Below, in pieces: positions 43,234 to 51,635 of a DNA stretch of 64,000 nucleotides (position 1 is the stretch's first letter; every line of letters begins with the position of its first letter). The notes beneath the pieces were generated by a model that was not told where the DNA came from, ran no database searches, and saw only the letters and a program-made list of their open reading frames with translations. This stretch comes from Mycolicibacterium sphagni. Lineage in GTDB: Bacteria > Actinomycetota > Actinomycetes > Mycobacteriales > Mycobacteriaceae. The position numbers were made by a program, and so were the translations under genes. The stretch is from NCBI RefSeq assembly GCF_013337765.1, contig NZ_VBSB01000005.1:558001-622000 (forward strand), read 5' to 3'.

Positions 43234-44058
43234 GTGGCTGCCGACGATCCCTTCATCGAAACCCGCGACGCCTGGGTCGAGTTTCCGATCTTCGATGCCA
43301 AGACGCGCTCGCTGAAGAAGACATTCCTGGGTGCCGCAGGCGGCGCGATCGGACGCAACACCGAGAACGTCGTCGTCATCGAGGCGCTTCGGGACATCAC
43401 GCTGTCGCTGAAGATGGGCGATCGGATCGGCCTGGTCGGCCACAACGGCGCGGGCAAGTCGACACTGCTGCGGCTGCTGTCCGGGATCTACGAGCCGACC
43501 CGCGGTTCGGCGACCGTCCGCGGACGGGTGGCGCCGGTGTTCGACCTCGGCGTCGGGATGGATCCGGAGATCTCCGGCTACGAGAACATCATCATTCGCG
43601 GCCTTTTCCTCGGTCAGACGCGAAAGCAGATGGCGGCCAAGGTCGACGAGATCGCCGAGTTCACCGAACTCGGCGAGTACCTGTCGATGCCGCTGCGGAC
43701 GTACTCCACCGGTATGCGGGTGCGGCTGGCCATGGGGGTGGTCACCAGCATCGACCCCGAGATCCTGCTGCTCGACGAGGGCATCGGTGCGGTGGACGCC
43801 GACTTTCTCAAGAAGGCGCAATCACGTCTGCAGAGCCTGGTCGAGCGGTCCGGAATCCTGGTGTTCGCCAGCCATTCCAACGAGTTCCTGGCCCGATTGT
43901 GCAAGAACGCGATGTGGATCGACCACGGGACCATCAAGATGACCGGCGGCATCGAAGACGTGGTGCGGGCCTACGAGGGTGAGGACGCCGCGCGGCACGT
44001 GCGGGAGGTGCTGGAAGAGCACAAGTCCGACTGGTCGGACGGGGTCGCCACCCCGTGA
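43234..44058 (+). CDS. wzt: Galactan ABC exporter ATPase (Wzt-like, Rv3781)
   Basis: A 274-residue ABC ATPase of the polysaccharide-export type. Walker A is GHNGAGKST (69-77), the signature YSTGMRVRLAMG, Walker B ILLLDEGIGAVD and the switch His in FASHSNEF. There is no C-terminal sugar-binding extension, as in short Wzt proteins. With the membrane partner at 44945 it should flip lipid-linked galactan to the periplasm. The GTG start lies 14 bases after bpa. The stop overlaps glfT1 by 4 nt (GTGA). Confidence 0.93.
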   Translation: MAADDPFIETRDAWVEFPIFDAKTRSLKKTFLGAAGGAIGRNTENVVVIEALRDITLSLKMGDRIGLVGHNGAGKSTLLRLLSGIYEPTRGSATVRGRVAPVFDLGVGMDPEISGYENIIIRGLFLGQTRKQMAAKVDEIAEFTELGEYLSMPLRTYSTGMRVRLAMGVVTSIDPEILLLDEGIGAVDADFLKKAQSRLQSLVERSGILVFASHSNEFLARLCKNAMWIDHGTIKMTGGIEDVVRAYEGEDAARHVREVLEEHKSDWSDGVATP

Positions 44059-44948
44059 CCAGCCTGGTGTGCGCCGTCGTCGTCACGCATCGCCGTCCTG
44101 ATCAACTGGCCAAGTCGCTGGATGCGCTGAGCGCGCAGAGCCGCATGGTCGACCATCTGATCGTCGTCGACAACGACTCCGACGAACGGGTGCGCGACCT
44201 GGTCGCCGGACAACCGGTGCCTACCACTTACCTTGGTTCCCGCCGAAACCTCGGCGGCGCAGGCGGATTCGCGTTGGGCATGCTGCACGCGCTGACACTG
44301 GGCGCGGACTGGGTGTGGCTGGCCGACGACGACGGGCGCCCCAAAGACGCCGCGGTACTGGCCACATTGCTGGCCTGCGCCGAGCGCCACGGGCTGGCCG
44401 AGGTCTCACCGATGGTGTGCGATATCGACGATCCTGACCGGCTGGCCTTCCCGCTGCGCCGCGGCCTGGTGTGGCGGCGGCGGGTCTCGGAGTTGCGTGT
44501 CGACGGCACGGGTGACCTGCTTCCCGGCATCGCGTCACTGTTCAACGGCGCACTGATCCGCGCTGAAGCTGTGGAAGCCGTTGGCGTACCAGATATTCGG
44601 CTGTTCATCCGGGGCGACGAGGTGGACATGCACCGACGGCTGGTGTTGTCGGGCTTGCCGTTCGGGACATGCCTGGATGCCACGTACCTGCACCCGCAGG
44701 GTAGCGACGAGTTCAAGCCGATCCTCGGCGGGAAGATGCACACCCAATATCCGGATGATCCGACCAAACGGTTCTTCACCTATCGCAACCGCGGCTACCT
44801 GCAGGCGCAGCGCGGTCAACGCAAGCTGGTGCCGCAGGAGTGGCTGCGATTCGGATGGTTCTTCCTGGTGCAGCGTCGAGATCCGGCGGGATTCGCCGAG
44901 TGGATTCGATTGCGGCGCTTGGGTAGGCGGGAAAGGTTCAGCAGATGA
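44055..44948 (+). CDS. glfT1: Galactofuranosyltransferase GlfT1 (Rv3782)
   Basis: A 297-residue GT2 glycosyltransferase. It begins VCAVVVTHRRPDQLAKSLDAL, with VVDNDSDE, GGAGGFALGM and the metal-binding LADDDGRP (Asp91-93). FNGALIRAEAVEAVG and RGDEVDMHRRL follow, as in galactofuranosyltransferases. GlfT1 adds the first galactofuranose residues to the linker on decaprenyl phosphate, on the inner face of the membrane. Its gene lies between the ATPase and permease of the galactan exporter with 4-nt overlaps on both sides, coupling synthesis to export. Confidence 0.94.
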   Translation: MTSLVCAVVVTHRRPDQLAKSLDALSAQSRMVDHLIVVDNDSDERVRDLVAGQPVPTTYLGSRRNLGGAGGFALGMLHALTLGADWVWLADDDGRPKDAAVLATLLACAERHGLAEVSPMVCDIDDPDRLAFPLRRGLVWRRRVSELRVDGTGDLLPGIASLFNGALIRAEAVEAVGVPDIRLFIRGDEVDMHRRLVLSGLPFGTCLDATYLHPQGSDEFKPILGGKMHTQYPDDPTKRFFTYRNRGYLQAQRGQRKLVPQEWLRFGWFFLVQRRDPAGFAEWIRLRRLGRRERFSR

Positions 44949-45775
44949 CATTCATTGACGCCGCGGCCCAGTCGAAGACGTTCACCCGCGCGTGGGGCGA
45001 CCTACTCGACGGGTTCCGCAAGCGCGAGCTGTGGCTGCACCTGGGCTGGCAGGACATCAAGCAGAAGTACCGCCGCTCGGTGCTCGGCCCGTTCTGGATC
45101 ACGATCGCCACCGGAACCACCGCCGTCGCGATGGGCGGCCTGTACTCACAGCTGTTCCACCTCAAACTGTCCGAGCACCTGCCCTATGTGACGCTGGGGC
45201 TGATCATCTGGAACATGATCAACGCCGCGATCCTCGAGGGCGCCGATGTGTTCATCGCCAACGAGGGCTTGATCAAGCAGCTGCCAACGCCATTGAGCGT
45301 GCACGTGTATCGGCTGGTGTGGCGGCAGATGATTCTGTTCGGGCACAACATCGTCATCTATGTGGTGATCGCGATCATCTTCCCGAAACCCTGGTCGTGG
45401 ACAGACTTGGCGGCGATTCCTGCGCTGCTGCTGATCATGCTGAACTGCGTATGGGTGTCGTTCTGCTTCGGCATCCTGGCCACCCGCTACCGCGATATCG
45501 GCCCGCTGCTGTTCTCGGTCGTGCAGCTGCTGTTCTTCATGACACCGATCATCTGGAACGACAACACGCTCCAGCAGCAGGGCGCCGGCCAGTGGGCGAA
45601 GATCATCGAATTGAACCCGCTGCTGCACTATCTCGACATCCTGCGCGCTCCGCTGCTGGGCGCTGATCAACACTTGCGCCATTGGGTGGTCGTGATAGTC
45701 CTGACGGTGCTCGGCTGGGTGGTCGCGGCGTTCGCGCTGCGGCAGTACCGAGCCCGCGTTCCGTACTGGGTCTGA
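44945..45775 (+). CDS. wzm: Galactan ABC exporter permease (Wzm-like, Rv3783)
   Basis: A 276-residue ABC-2 permease with six membrane helices. The N-terminal cytoplasmic helix region LWLHLGWQDIKQKYRRSVLGPFWITIATG is the conserved start of Wzm proteins. Later segments include PYVTLGLIIWNMINAAILEGADVF and LLFSVVQLLFFMTPIIW. It pairs with the ATPase at 43234. A small inverted repeat CTGAC/GTCAG covers the stop (45772-45787). Confidence 0.94.
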   Translation: MTFIDAAAQSKTFTRAWGDLLDGFRKRELWLHLGWQDIKQKYRRSVLGPFWITIATGTTAVAMGGLYSQLFHLKLSEHLPYVTLGLIIWNMINAAILEGADVFIANEGLIKQLPTPLSVHVYRLVWRQMILFGHNIVIYVVIAIIFPKPWSWTDLAAIPALLLIMLNCVWVSFCFGILATRYRDIGPLLFSVVQLLFFMTPIIWNDNTLQQQGAGQWAKIIELNPLLHYLDILRAPLLGADQHLRHWVVVIVLTVLGWVVAAFALRQYRARVPYWV

Positions 45776-45797
45776 CGTTCCTGTCAGACCCCAGTGG

Positions 45798-45810
45798 CAT
45801 ACTCGAACAT
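45798..45810 (+). promoter_or_regulatory. Leaderless-type promoter for 13E12 gene
   Basis: CATACT (45798-45803) is followed by seven bases and the GTG at 45811. The spacing fits a transcript starting at the start codon. Confidence 0.4.
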
Positions 45811-47241
45811 GTGTTCGATGCAGTTGCCGAGATCGTCGAGGGAGCGCGGGCCGCGGCCCAGGGCGAGGGGCGGCGGCTGGCGGGCATTGCTCAGCTGGTG
45901 CGCGAGCGGTGCGGCGATGACGAGCGGGCGTGGTGGGCCTGTGATGGCTGGGATGCCGCGGCTGCGGAGGTGTCGGCGCTTCTAGGGGTGACGCACGGGC
46001 GGGCGTCGGCACAGATGCATCTGGCACTGTCGCTGCGCGATCGGCTCCCGCGGGTTAATGCCTTGCTGATGGCGGGGACATTGAGCTATCGGGTGTGTGA
46101 GGCGATTGTCAACCGCACCGACCTGATCGGTGACCGCGCGACGTTGGCCCTGGTGGATCGCGCGCTCGCTCACTACGTGGTGTCGTGGGGTCCGCAGTCG
46201 ACTCTGAAACTGCAACGCGCCATTGACTTCTGGGTGGACAAGTATGACCCCGGTGCGGTGCGCCGGACCCGAACCCGGGTTCAGGATCGCGACGTTGTGG
46301 TCGATGTCGGCAATGCCCAGGACGGCGTCGTCGAGATCCGGGGAACGCTGCTGCTGACCGACGGCGTTGCGATTCATCGGCGGTTGGCGGCGATGGCGCA
46401 CAGCGTGTGTGAGGACGATCCGCGAACCATCGGGCAACGCCGCTCGGATGCCATGGGGGCGATCAATGCCGGCTCGGATCGGCTGGCCTGCCTGTGTGGG
46501 AATCCCGAATGCCCGGCCGCCGGCGAGGACGCCCGGACCACCAGTGTGGTGGTCCATTTGGTCGCCGACGCCGACATGGTGGACGCAGTGCCGGATCCGG
46601 TTGTCCACGGGGAACGGCCCGACACCCCAAGCGAATCGCCCAGCCCACGCAGCCCCAGTGGCGTCGTGACCGGCCATCGTGGCATCGTGCCGGCCCCGCT
46701 CTTTGCTGAACTCATCCGATCCGGTGCCAAAGTGCGCGAACTGCGCCGGCCCAGCGATGAGCCCGAACCCGGCTACCGGCCCTCGACGGCATTGGATGAA
46801 TTCGTCCGGATGCGCGACATGACCTGCCGGTTCCCCAACTGCGATATGCCCGCCGAGTATTGCGATGTCGACCACACCATTCCCTGGCCGTGGGGACCCA
46901 CCCACGCTTCGAACTTGGCATGCATCTGCCGAAAACACCACCTGCTCAAGACCTTCTGGACGGGTTGGCGAGACCGCCAACATCCCGATGGCGCCATCGT
47001 GTGGACCTCACCCACCGGCCACAGCTACACCACCCAACCAGGTAGCCGACTACTGATCCCACGGTGGAACGTCACCACCGCAACCCTGCCCCCGCCCGTC
47101 GGGCAACCCCCACCGACCATCGGCATCATGATGCCCACCCGACGAAAAACCCGCGCCGCCCAACGCGCCCACCGCATCGCCGCCGAACGCAAACTCAACG
47201 ACGCCCGCGTCACCGAACGAAACCGACCACCGCCGTTCTAG
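45811..47241 (+). CDS. 13E12-family protein: DUF222 plus HNH endonuclease domain
   Basis: A 476-residue protein of the mycobacterial 13E12 repeat family. Residues 15-300 are a DUF222 helical region (AAAEVSALLGVTHGRASAQMHLALSLRDRLPRV, CEAIVNRTDLI). Residues about 330-390 form an HNH nuclease fold: MTCRFPNCDMPAEYCDVDHTIPWPWGPTHASNLACICRKHHLLKT, with Cys pairs and the H-N-H residues. The tail is basic and Pro-rich. These genes occur in many copies per genome and are mobile-like in distribution; the actual activity is unknown. GTG 45811 is chosen with CATACT seven bases upstream. It separates the galactan exporter from the arabinan genes. Confidence 0.88.
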   Translation: MFDAVAEIVEGARAAAQGEGRRLAGIAQLVRERCGDDERAWWACDGWDAAAAEVSALLGVTHGRASAQMHLALSLRDRLPRVNALLMAGTLSYRVCEAIVNRTDLIGDRATLALVDRALAHYVVSWGPQSTLKLQRAIDFWVDKYDPGAVRRTRTRVQDRDVVVDVGNAQDGVVEIRGTLLLTDGVAIHRRLAAMAHSVCEDDPRTIGQRRSDAMGAINAGSDRLACLCGNPECPAAGEDARTTSVVVHLVADADMVDAVPDPVVHGERPDTPSESPSPRSPSGVVTGHRGIVPAPLFAELIRSGAKVRELRRPSDEPEPGYRPSTALDEFVRMRDMTCRFPNCDMPAEYCDVDHTIPWPWGPTHASNLACICRKHHLLKTFWTGWRDRQHPDGAIVWTSPTGHSYTTQPGSRLLIPRWNVTTATLPPPVGQPPPTIGIMMPTRRKTRAAQRAHRIAAERKLNDARVTERNRPPPF

Positions 47242-47263
47242 CCAGACGTCAACGGCTGGAGTT

Positions 47264-47315
47264 GCCGCGTCGTCCTGCTTCTGCAAGCCTTCGGAGAAGC
47301 ATCGACGACAGCGGC
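47264..47315. terminator. Long imperfect hairpin after 13E12 gene
   Basis: Three nested arms pair with small bulges: GCCGC (47264-47268)/GCGGC (47311-47315), GTCGTC (47269)/GACGAC (47304) and TGCTTCT (47276)/AGAAGCA (47295), around a 12-nt loop. It lies between the 13E12 stop and the aminotransferase start. No U-tract follows, so it may be a Rho-independent-like structure or a leader element of the aminotransferase mRNA. Confidence 0.5.
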
Positions 47316-47347
47316 GCCGTCCGGACCGACCCTCCCGAAGGCATGCC

Positions 47348-48595
47348 ATGACGTCGACAGTGAATGCCCCCAGTCACCCGCGGTCGGATGCGCTTCTCCA
47401 GCGCGCGCAGCAGGTGATCCCGAACGCGATGTACGGTCACCAAGACGCACGCGGATTATGGCCGGGTGCACCACAATTCGTGTCACGGACAGCTGGTTCG
47501 CGGATCTGGGATGCCGACGGCCACGAATACATCGACCTGCTCTGCTCCTGGGGACCGATCATCCACGGCTACCAGCATCCACGCATCGAGGCAGCCGTCG
47601 ACAAGCAGCGCCGGATCTGCGACACCGCCAACGGCCCCTCCGAACATTTCGTGGCCCTTGCCGAGAAGCTCGTCGACGTCGTCGAGCACGCTGACTGGGC
47701 GATGTTCGCCAAGAACGGATCCGACGTCACGACGCTGTGCCTGACAATCGCGCGGGCGCACACTGGTCGATCCACGATTCTCGTCGAGGAAAACACCTAT
47801 CACGGTGCTCTGCCATGGTGTAACCCCGACAAAACAGGCGTGCTGCCATCGGACCGCGCCGGCCTGGCCTACTACACCTACAACGACCTCGCCGGTATCG
47901 AAAAGCTCGCTGCCGAGCACGCGGGCGATCTGGCCGGCATCATCGTCGCGCCGTTTCGACACGACCCGGCCGGCTCGGATCTCGAGATGGTGGATCCCGC
48001 GTTCGCACAAGGCCTGCGGCGTATCTGCGACGAGCATGGCGCGGCCCTCATCCTCGACGAAGTCCGGACCGGGTTCCGGATGTCGTTCGGCGGCAGCTGG
48101 GAGCAGTACGGCGTGCGCCCTGACCTCTCCTCGTGGAGCAAGGCGATCGGCAACGGCTACCCGATCGCCGCCGTATTGGGGGCCGAGCACCTCCGGGCAT
48201 CAGCCGGATCGTTCTTCGTCACAGGCACTTTCTGGTTCTCGGCGGTGCCGATGGTTGCCGCGCTCACGTCGATCGCACTGCTCGAAGAGTTGGACGGATT
48301 AACTCACATGTTCGCCCGCGGCGACCAACTCGTCTCCGGATTACGCGAGCAGGCCTCGTCGTACTCGCTGCCGGTGCAGATCACTGGCCCGGTCACGATG
48401 CCCTACCTGTCGTTCGCCGGCGAATCCGACCATCAGTTCACGCTGGCCTGGGCTGCCGAGTGCGCCGCGCGCGGAGTATTCGTGCACCCCAAGCACAACT
48501 GGTTCATGTCGACGGCACTGACGCCCACCGATATCGACACCGTGCTGGTCGCCACCGACGCAGCGTTCGGCGAGGTGGCCCGGCAATTCTTCTAG
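47348..48595 (+). CDS. Class III aminotransferase (glutamate-1-semialdehyde mutase-like)
   Basis: A 415-residue PLP enzyme of the class III group, nearest in pattern to GSA aminomutases. Seen are RIWDADGHEYIDLLCSWGPIIHGYQHP, AMFAKNGSDVTTL, LILDEVRTGFRMSFGG (Asp237) and the Schiff-base lysine in SSWSKAIGNGYPIAAVLG (Lys265). True HemL is a housekeeping enzyme elsewhere in the genome, so this copy probably acts on another amino compound, perhaps an amino sugar precursor or amino acid. It starts 33 bases after a large hairpin. Its stop shares CTAG with the stop of the converging gene. Confidence 0.88.
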   Translation: MTSTVNAPSHPRSDALLQRAQQVIPNAMYGHQDARGLWPGAPQFVSRTAGSRIWDADGHEYIDLLCSWGPIIHGYQHPRIEAAVDKQRRICDTANGPSEHFVALAEKLVDVVEHADWAMFAKNGSDVTTLCLTIARAHTGRSTILVEENTYHGALPWCNPDKTGVLPSDRAGLAYYTYNDLAGIEKLAAEHAGDLAGIIVAPFRHDPAGSDLEMVDPAFAQGLRRICDEHGAALILDEVRTGFRMSFGGSWEQYGVRPDLSSWSKAIGNGYPIAAVLGAEHLRASAGSFFVTGTFWFSAVPMVAALTSIALLEELDGLTHMFARGDQLVSGLREQASSYSLPVQITGPVTMPYLSFAGESDHQFTLAWAAECAARGVFVHPKHNWFMSTALTPTDIDTVLVATDAAFGEVARQFF

Positions 48596-49026
48596 CCGGG
48601 GTATGACCCGTGCTCAGGCTCCGGCCCAAAGACAAATCGCCTGCCGGACACCTCGTTTGGAGTGATGCGCACGAAGCGTAGCTTCTCGGTCGGGATCCAC
48701 GGCAACAGCTGCGCGCGGTCTGCTTCGTGGACTTCATCGGCGGCGGTCAGCACGCGTGCGGTCCCACGGACGATGACACTCCAACCGCCGACGACGTTGT
48801 GATCATCGACCTCGAAGAGCACCTTGTCGTTCATCACCGTGCCGAAAAGCTTTGTGCCCTCGGCAGTCCGGAAGAGCAACGTGCGGTCCTGAGTCACGAA
48901 ATTGACCGGAAATATCTCCAGCTGACCACCGACGTTCGTCACCAGCCGACCCAGCGCGGCGCTCTTCAGCAGATCCCAGCTCTCATCATCACCGAGTACG
49001 GTGATGGGGTCCTGTTCGCCTGTCAT
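48592..49026 (-). CDS. Pyridoxamine 5'-phosphate oxidase-like flavin protein
   Basis: A 144-residue split-barrel protein: SWDLLKSAALGRLVTNVGGQLEIFPVNFVTQDRTLLFRTAEGTKL, then DDHNVVGGWSVIVRGTARVLTAADE. This is the pattern of the small PNPOx/F420- or flavin-binding family common in mycobacteria. The C-terminus (VRITPNEVSGRRFVFG) is also typical. The cofactor may be FMN, F420 or heme. ATG 49026 has GGAAAA upstream. It converges with the aminotransferase; both stops share the bases CTAG. Confidence 0.85.
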   Translation of the reverse strand: MTGEQDPITVLGDDESWDLLKSAALGRLVTNVGGQLEIFPVNFVTQDRTLLFRTAEGTKLFGTVMNDKVLFEVDDHNVVGGWSVIVRGTARVLTAADEVHEADRAQLLPWIPTEKLRFVRITPNEVSGRRFVFGPEPEHGSYPG

Positions 49027-49091
49027 GGGCAGATTTTCCCTCGGCAAGAACCGTGGCGAATAGGGCCGAACGGCCCTCGACACGAGGCCGT

Positions 49092-49730
49092 TCAGTCGGT
49101 CAGCGTCGCCAGCTCGGCACGCAGATTGCCCTGCGCGGAGGCTTCCCACTCGCGGCGCGCGTACTCGGTGCGGAACACCCCAGGACCACCCAGCAATGCC
49201 GCCAGAACCTGCACACGTCCGCGGCGGAACGCGTCGCCGGGCACATGGTCGTACTCAGCGCGGATAGCCGCGGTGTTGCGGACATAGCGATCCCTCGGCA
49301 CTGCCAACGCCGCCAAATCGGCATCGGAGAGAACTTCGCCATTGTGGTCGCCTGGCGCGGGGTCATGGGTGATCGTCATCCGGATCAGGCGCGCTACCTC
49401 GTCGACCAATTGGGGCTGCAGACCGAGCCGCGACAGGTCGAACTCCGCGCGGCGGGCGCTGAGTTCCTCATCGTCGGGACGGCCGGCGTACACCGCGTCG
49501 TGGTACCAGGCCGCCAGGCGGACGGCGTCCGCGTCGTCGGCGAAATCAGCCAGCTCCTCGACGTGGGCGAGGATATCGCGCAGGTGCTCGACGGAGTGGT
49601 AGCGGCGGTGCGGTTCCCCCCAGGAGGCGACCAGGTCGCGCCCCACCGCGGCCACCGCCGGGTTGTCGGTATGCCGGGACAGCAGCGTCGCCCAGGCGTC
49701 AACCAGATCCTGCACCCCACCATGGTGCAC
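49092..49730 (-). CDS. HD-superfamily metal-dependent hydrolase
   Basis: A 212-residue helical protein. The metal-binding set of HD phosphohydrolases is visible as YHSVEHLRDIL (His), AAWYHDAVYAG (His-Asp) and a later MTITHDPAPGDHNGEVLSDADLAAL (Asp). Members of this group are predicted to act on nucleotides or phosphate esters; the substrate is unknown. It is divergent from the GtrA gene at 49778 with 47 bases between. It lies just before the arabinan biosynthesis cluster but has no clear functional link to it. Confidence 0.85.
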   Translation of the reverse strand: MHHGGVQDLVDAWATLLSRHTDNPAVAAVGRDLVASWGEPHRRYHSVEHLRDILAHVEELADFADDADAVRLAAWYHDAVYAGRPDDEELSARRAEFDLSRLGLQPQLVDEVARLIRMTITHDPAPGDHNGEVLSDADLAALAVPRDRYVRNTAAIRAEYDHVPGDAFRRGRVQVLAALLGGPGVFRTEYARREWEASAQGNLRAELATLTD

Positions 49731-49765
49731 CTGCCACTGACAGGGAAGCGAGGCGGCACAATCAG

Positions 49766-49777
49766 TAAGCTTCCGAC
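49766..49777 (+). promoter_or_regulatory. Leaderless-type promoter for Rv3789 homologue
   Basis: TAAGCT (49766-49771) is followed by six bases and the GTG at 49778. It probably drives the start of the dprE/emb block. Confidence 0.5.
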
Positions 49778-50188
49778 GTGTCCGAATCAGCCCCGTTGAT
49801 GCCCCTGAGCCTCAAGACCCAGGTGCTGCGATTCATCGTCACCGGTGGGCTGTCGGCGGTCGTCGATTTCGGGCTGTATGTGCTGTTCCTCAAGCTCGGG
49901 CTGCAGGTCAACGTGGCCAAGACGCTGAGCTTCATCGCCGGCACCACCACCGCGTACCTGATCAACCGACGCTGGACGTTCCAGGCGCCACCTAGTACCG
50001 CGCGGTTCATCGCCGTCGTCGCCCTCTACGCCCTGACCTACGCGGTCCAAGTCGGCATCAACTACCTCTTCTACCTGAAGTTCGCCGGCCAGCCGTGGCA
50101 GGTCCCGGTGGCCTTCGTGATCGCGCAAGGCACCGCCACCGTCATCAACTTCGTAGTCCAGCGAGCAGTGATATTCCGGTTGAAGTAG
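49778..50188 (+). CDS. GtrA family membrane protein (Rv3789 homologue)
   Basis: A 136-residue four-helix GtrA protein: [68 protein letters not shown] and [23 protein letters not shown]. In M. tuberculosis Rv3789 was first proposed to flip decaprenylphosphoryl arabinose and later to act as an anchor for AftA; which applies is not settled by sequence. The start GTG 49778 follows a TAAGCT hexamer; ATG 49799 is an alternative. It is 27 bases before dprE1. Confidence 0.9.
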   Translation: MSESAPLMPLSLKTQVLRFIVTGGLSAVVDFGLYVLFLKLGLQVNVAKTLSFIAGTTTAYLINRRWTFQAPPSTARFIAVVALYALTYAVQVGINYLFYLKFAGQPWQVPVAFVIAQGTATVINFVVQRAVIFRLK

Positions 50189-50215
50189 TCCCGCCGGGTA
50201 ACCTTTGGCACTGAC

Positions 50216-51616
50216 ATGGCTACCGAACTCCCCCTGACGCAGCGTTCCCTGACCGGGTTCGGCCGGACGGCGCCGAGCGTGGCGCATGTCCTATCCACTC
50301 CCGATGTGGAGGTGATCGCCGCTGCCGTCCGGCAGGTGGCCGACGCCGACGCGTCGAGTCCGTCTCATCTACGGCGCGGGATCGTGGCGCGCGGGCTGGG
50401 CCGCTCCTACGGCGACCAGGCCGGCAATGGCGGCGGCATCGTCGTCGACATGACGCGGCTGAACCGCATCCACTCCCTCTCCTCCGAGACCGCCGTCGCA
50501 GACGTGGACGCCGGGGTGAGCCTGGACCAGCTGATGAAGGCCGCCCTTCCGTTCGGTCTGTGGGTACCGGTCCTGCCGGGCACCCGGCAGGTGACCGTCG
50601 GCGGCGCCATCGGATCCGACATTCACGGCAAGAACCACCACAGCGCGGGCAGCTTCGGCAATCACGTGCTGTCACTCGAGCTGCTGATGGCCGACGGCGA
50701 AGTCCGCACGCTCACACCGGACGGACCCGAGAGTGAACTGTTCTGGGCCACGGTTGGTGGAAACGGCTTGACCGGCATCGTGATCCGGGCCCGCATCGCG
50801 ATGACCCGCACCGAGACCGCGTATTTCATCGCCGACGGGATCGCGACCGCCGACCTGGACGAGACCGTCGCGGTCCACCAGGACGGCAGCGAGGACAACT
50901 ACACCTATTCCAGCGCGTGGTTCGATCTGATCAACCCGCCGCCCAAGCTGGGCCGCGCGGCGGTCAGCCGCGGCAGCCTGGCCAAGCTGGACCAACTGCC
51001 GCCGAAGCTGGCGAAGGACCCGCTGCAGTTCAGCGCGCCCAAGCTGCCCGCGGTGCCAAACCTCTTCCCCGTCAGCGTGATGAACAAGCTGTCGCTCAAC
51101 CTCGTCGGCGAGGCGTTCTACCGAATGAGCGGCAACTACCACGACAAGATCGTCAATCTGACGCAGTTCTACCACATGCTGGATATCACGACTGGTTGGC
51201 AATACGCCTACGGCCCAGCCGGTTTCGCGCAGCACCAGTTCCTCGTGCCACCGAATGCGCTGAACGAGTTCAAAGACATCATCCGGTGGATCCAGACCCA
51301 GGGCCACTACTCGGCACTGAACGTGTTCAAGTTGTTCGGCCCGGGAAACCCTGCTCCGCTGAGCTTCCCGATGGCCGGCTGGAATGTGGCCATGGATTTC
51401 CCCAACAAGCCCGGCGTCAACGCGTTCCTCAACGAACTCGACGACCGCGTCATGAAATTCGGCGGTCGCGTCTACACCGCCAAGGACTCTCGGGTGAGCG
51501 CCGAGAACTTCCACAGAATGTATCCGCGGATCGACGAATGGATTGCCGTGCGCCGCAAGGCCGATCCCAATGGCGTGTTTGCCTCCGATATGGCCCGCCG
51601 GCTCGAACTGCTGTAG
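50216..51616 (+). CDS. dprE1: Decaprenylphosphoryl-ribose 2'-oxidase DprE1 (Cys387 position is Ala)
   Basis: A 466-residue FAD enzyme that oxidises decaprenylphosphoryl ribose to the 2-keto form for arabinan synthesis. The FAD-binding part shows [46 protein letters not shown] and the C-terminal [26 protein letters not shown]. In M. tuberculosis DprE1 (461 residues) Cys387 lies in a W-N-x-C-x-D-F context; here the matching stretch is GWNVAMDFP, so the residue (Ala392) is Ala. Ala at this site is known in M. avium and M. aurum and removes the covalent target of benzothiazinones. TAACCT at 50199 is a likely -10. It heads the dprE1-dprE2-aftA-emb run. Confidence 0.96.
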   Translation: MATELPLTQRSLTGFGRTAPSVAHVLSTPDVEVIAAAVRQVADADASSPSHLRRGIVARGLGRSYGDQAGNGGGIVVDMTRLNRIHSLSSETAVADVDAGVSLDQLMKAALPFGLWVPVLPGTRQVTVGGAIGSDIHGKNHHSAGSFGNHVLSLELLMADGEVRTLTPDGPESELFWATVGGNGLTGIVIRARIAMTRTETAYFIADGIATADLDETVAVHQDGSEDNYTYSSAWFDLINPPPKLGRAAVSRGSLAKLDQLPPKLAKDPLQFSAPKLPAVPNLFPVSVMNKLSLNLVGEAFYRMSGNYHDKIVNLTQFYHMLDITTGWQYAYGPAGFAQHQFLVPPNALNEFKDIIRWIQTQGHYSALNVFKLFGPGNPAPLSFPMAGWNVAMDFPNKPGVNAFLNELDDRVMKFGGRVYTAKDSRVSAENFHRMYPRIDEWIAVRRKADPNGVFASDMARRLELL

Positions 51617-51635
51617 AAAGGCACCCCCCACCGAC

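Noticed and set aside
45811..47241. 13E12/HNH gene as a homing or insertion element with terminal repeats
   Set aside because: No inverted or direct terminal repeats or target duplications could be seen at its ends, so it is listed only as a gene.
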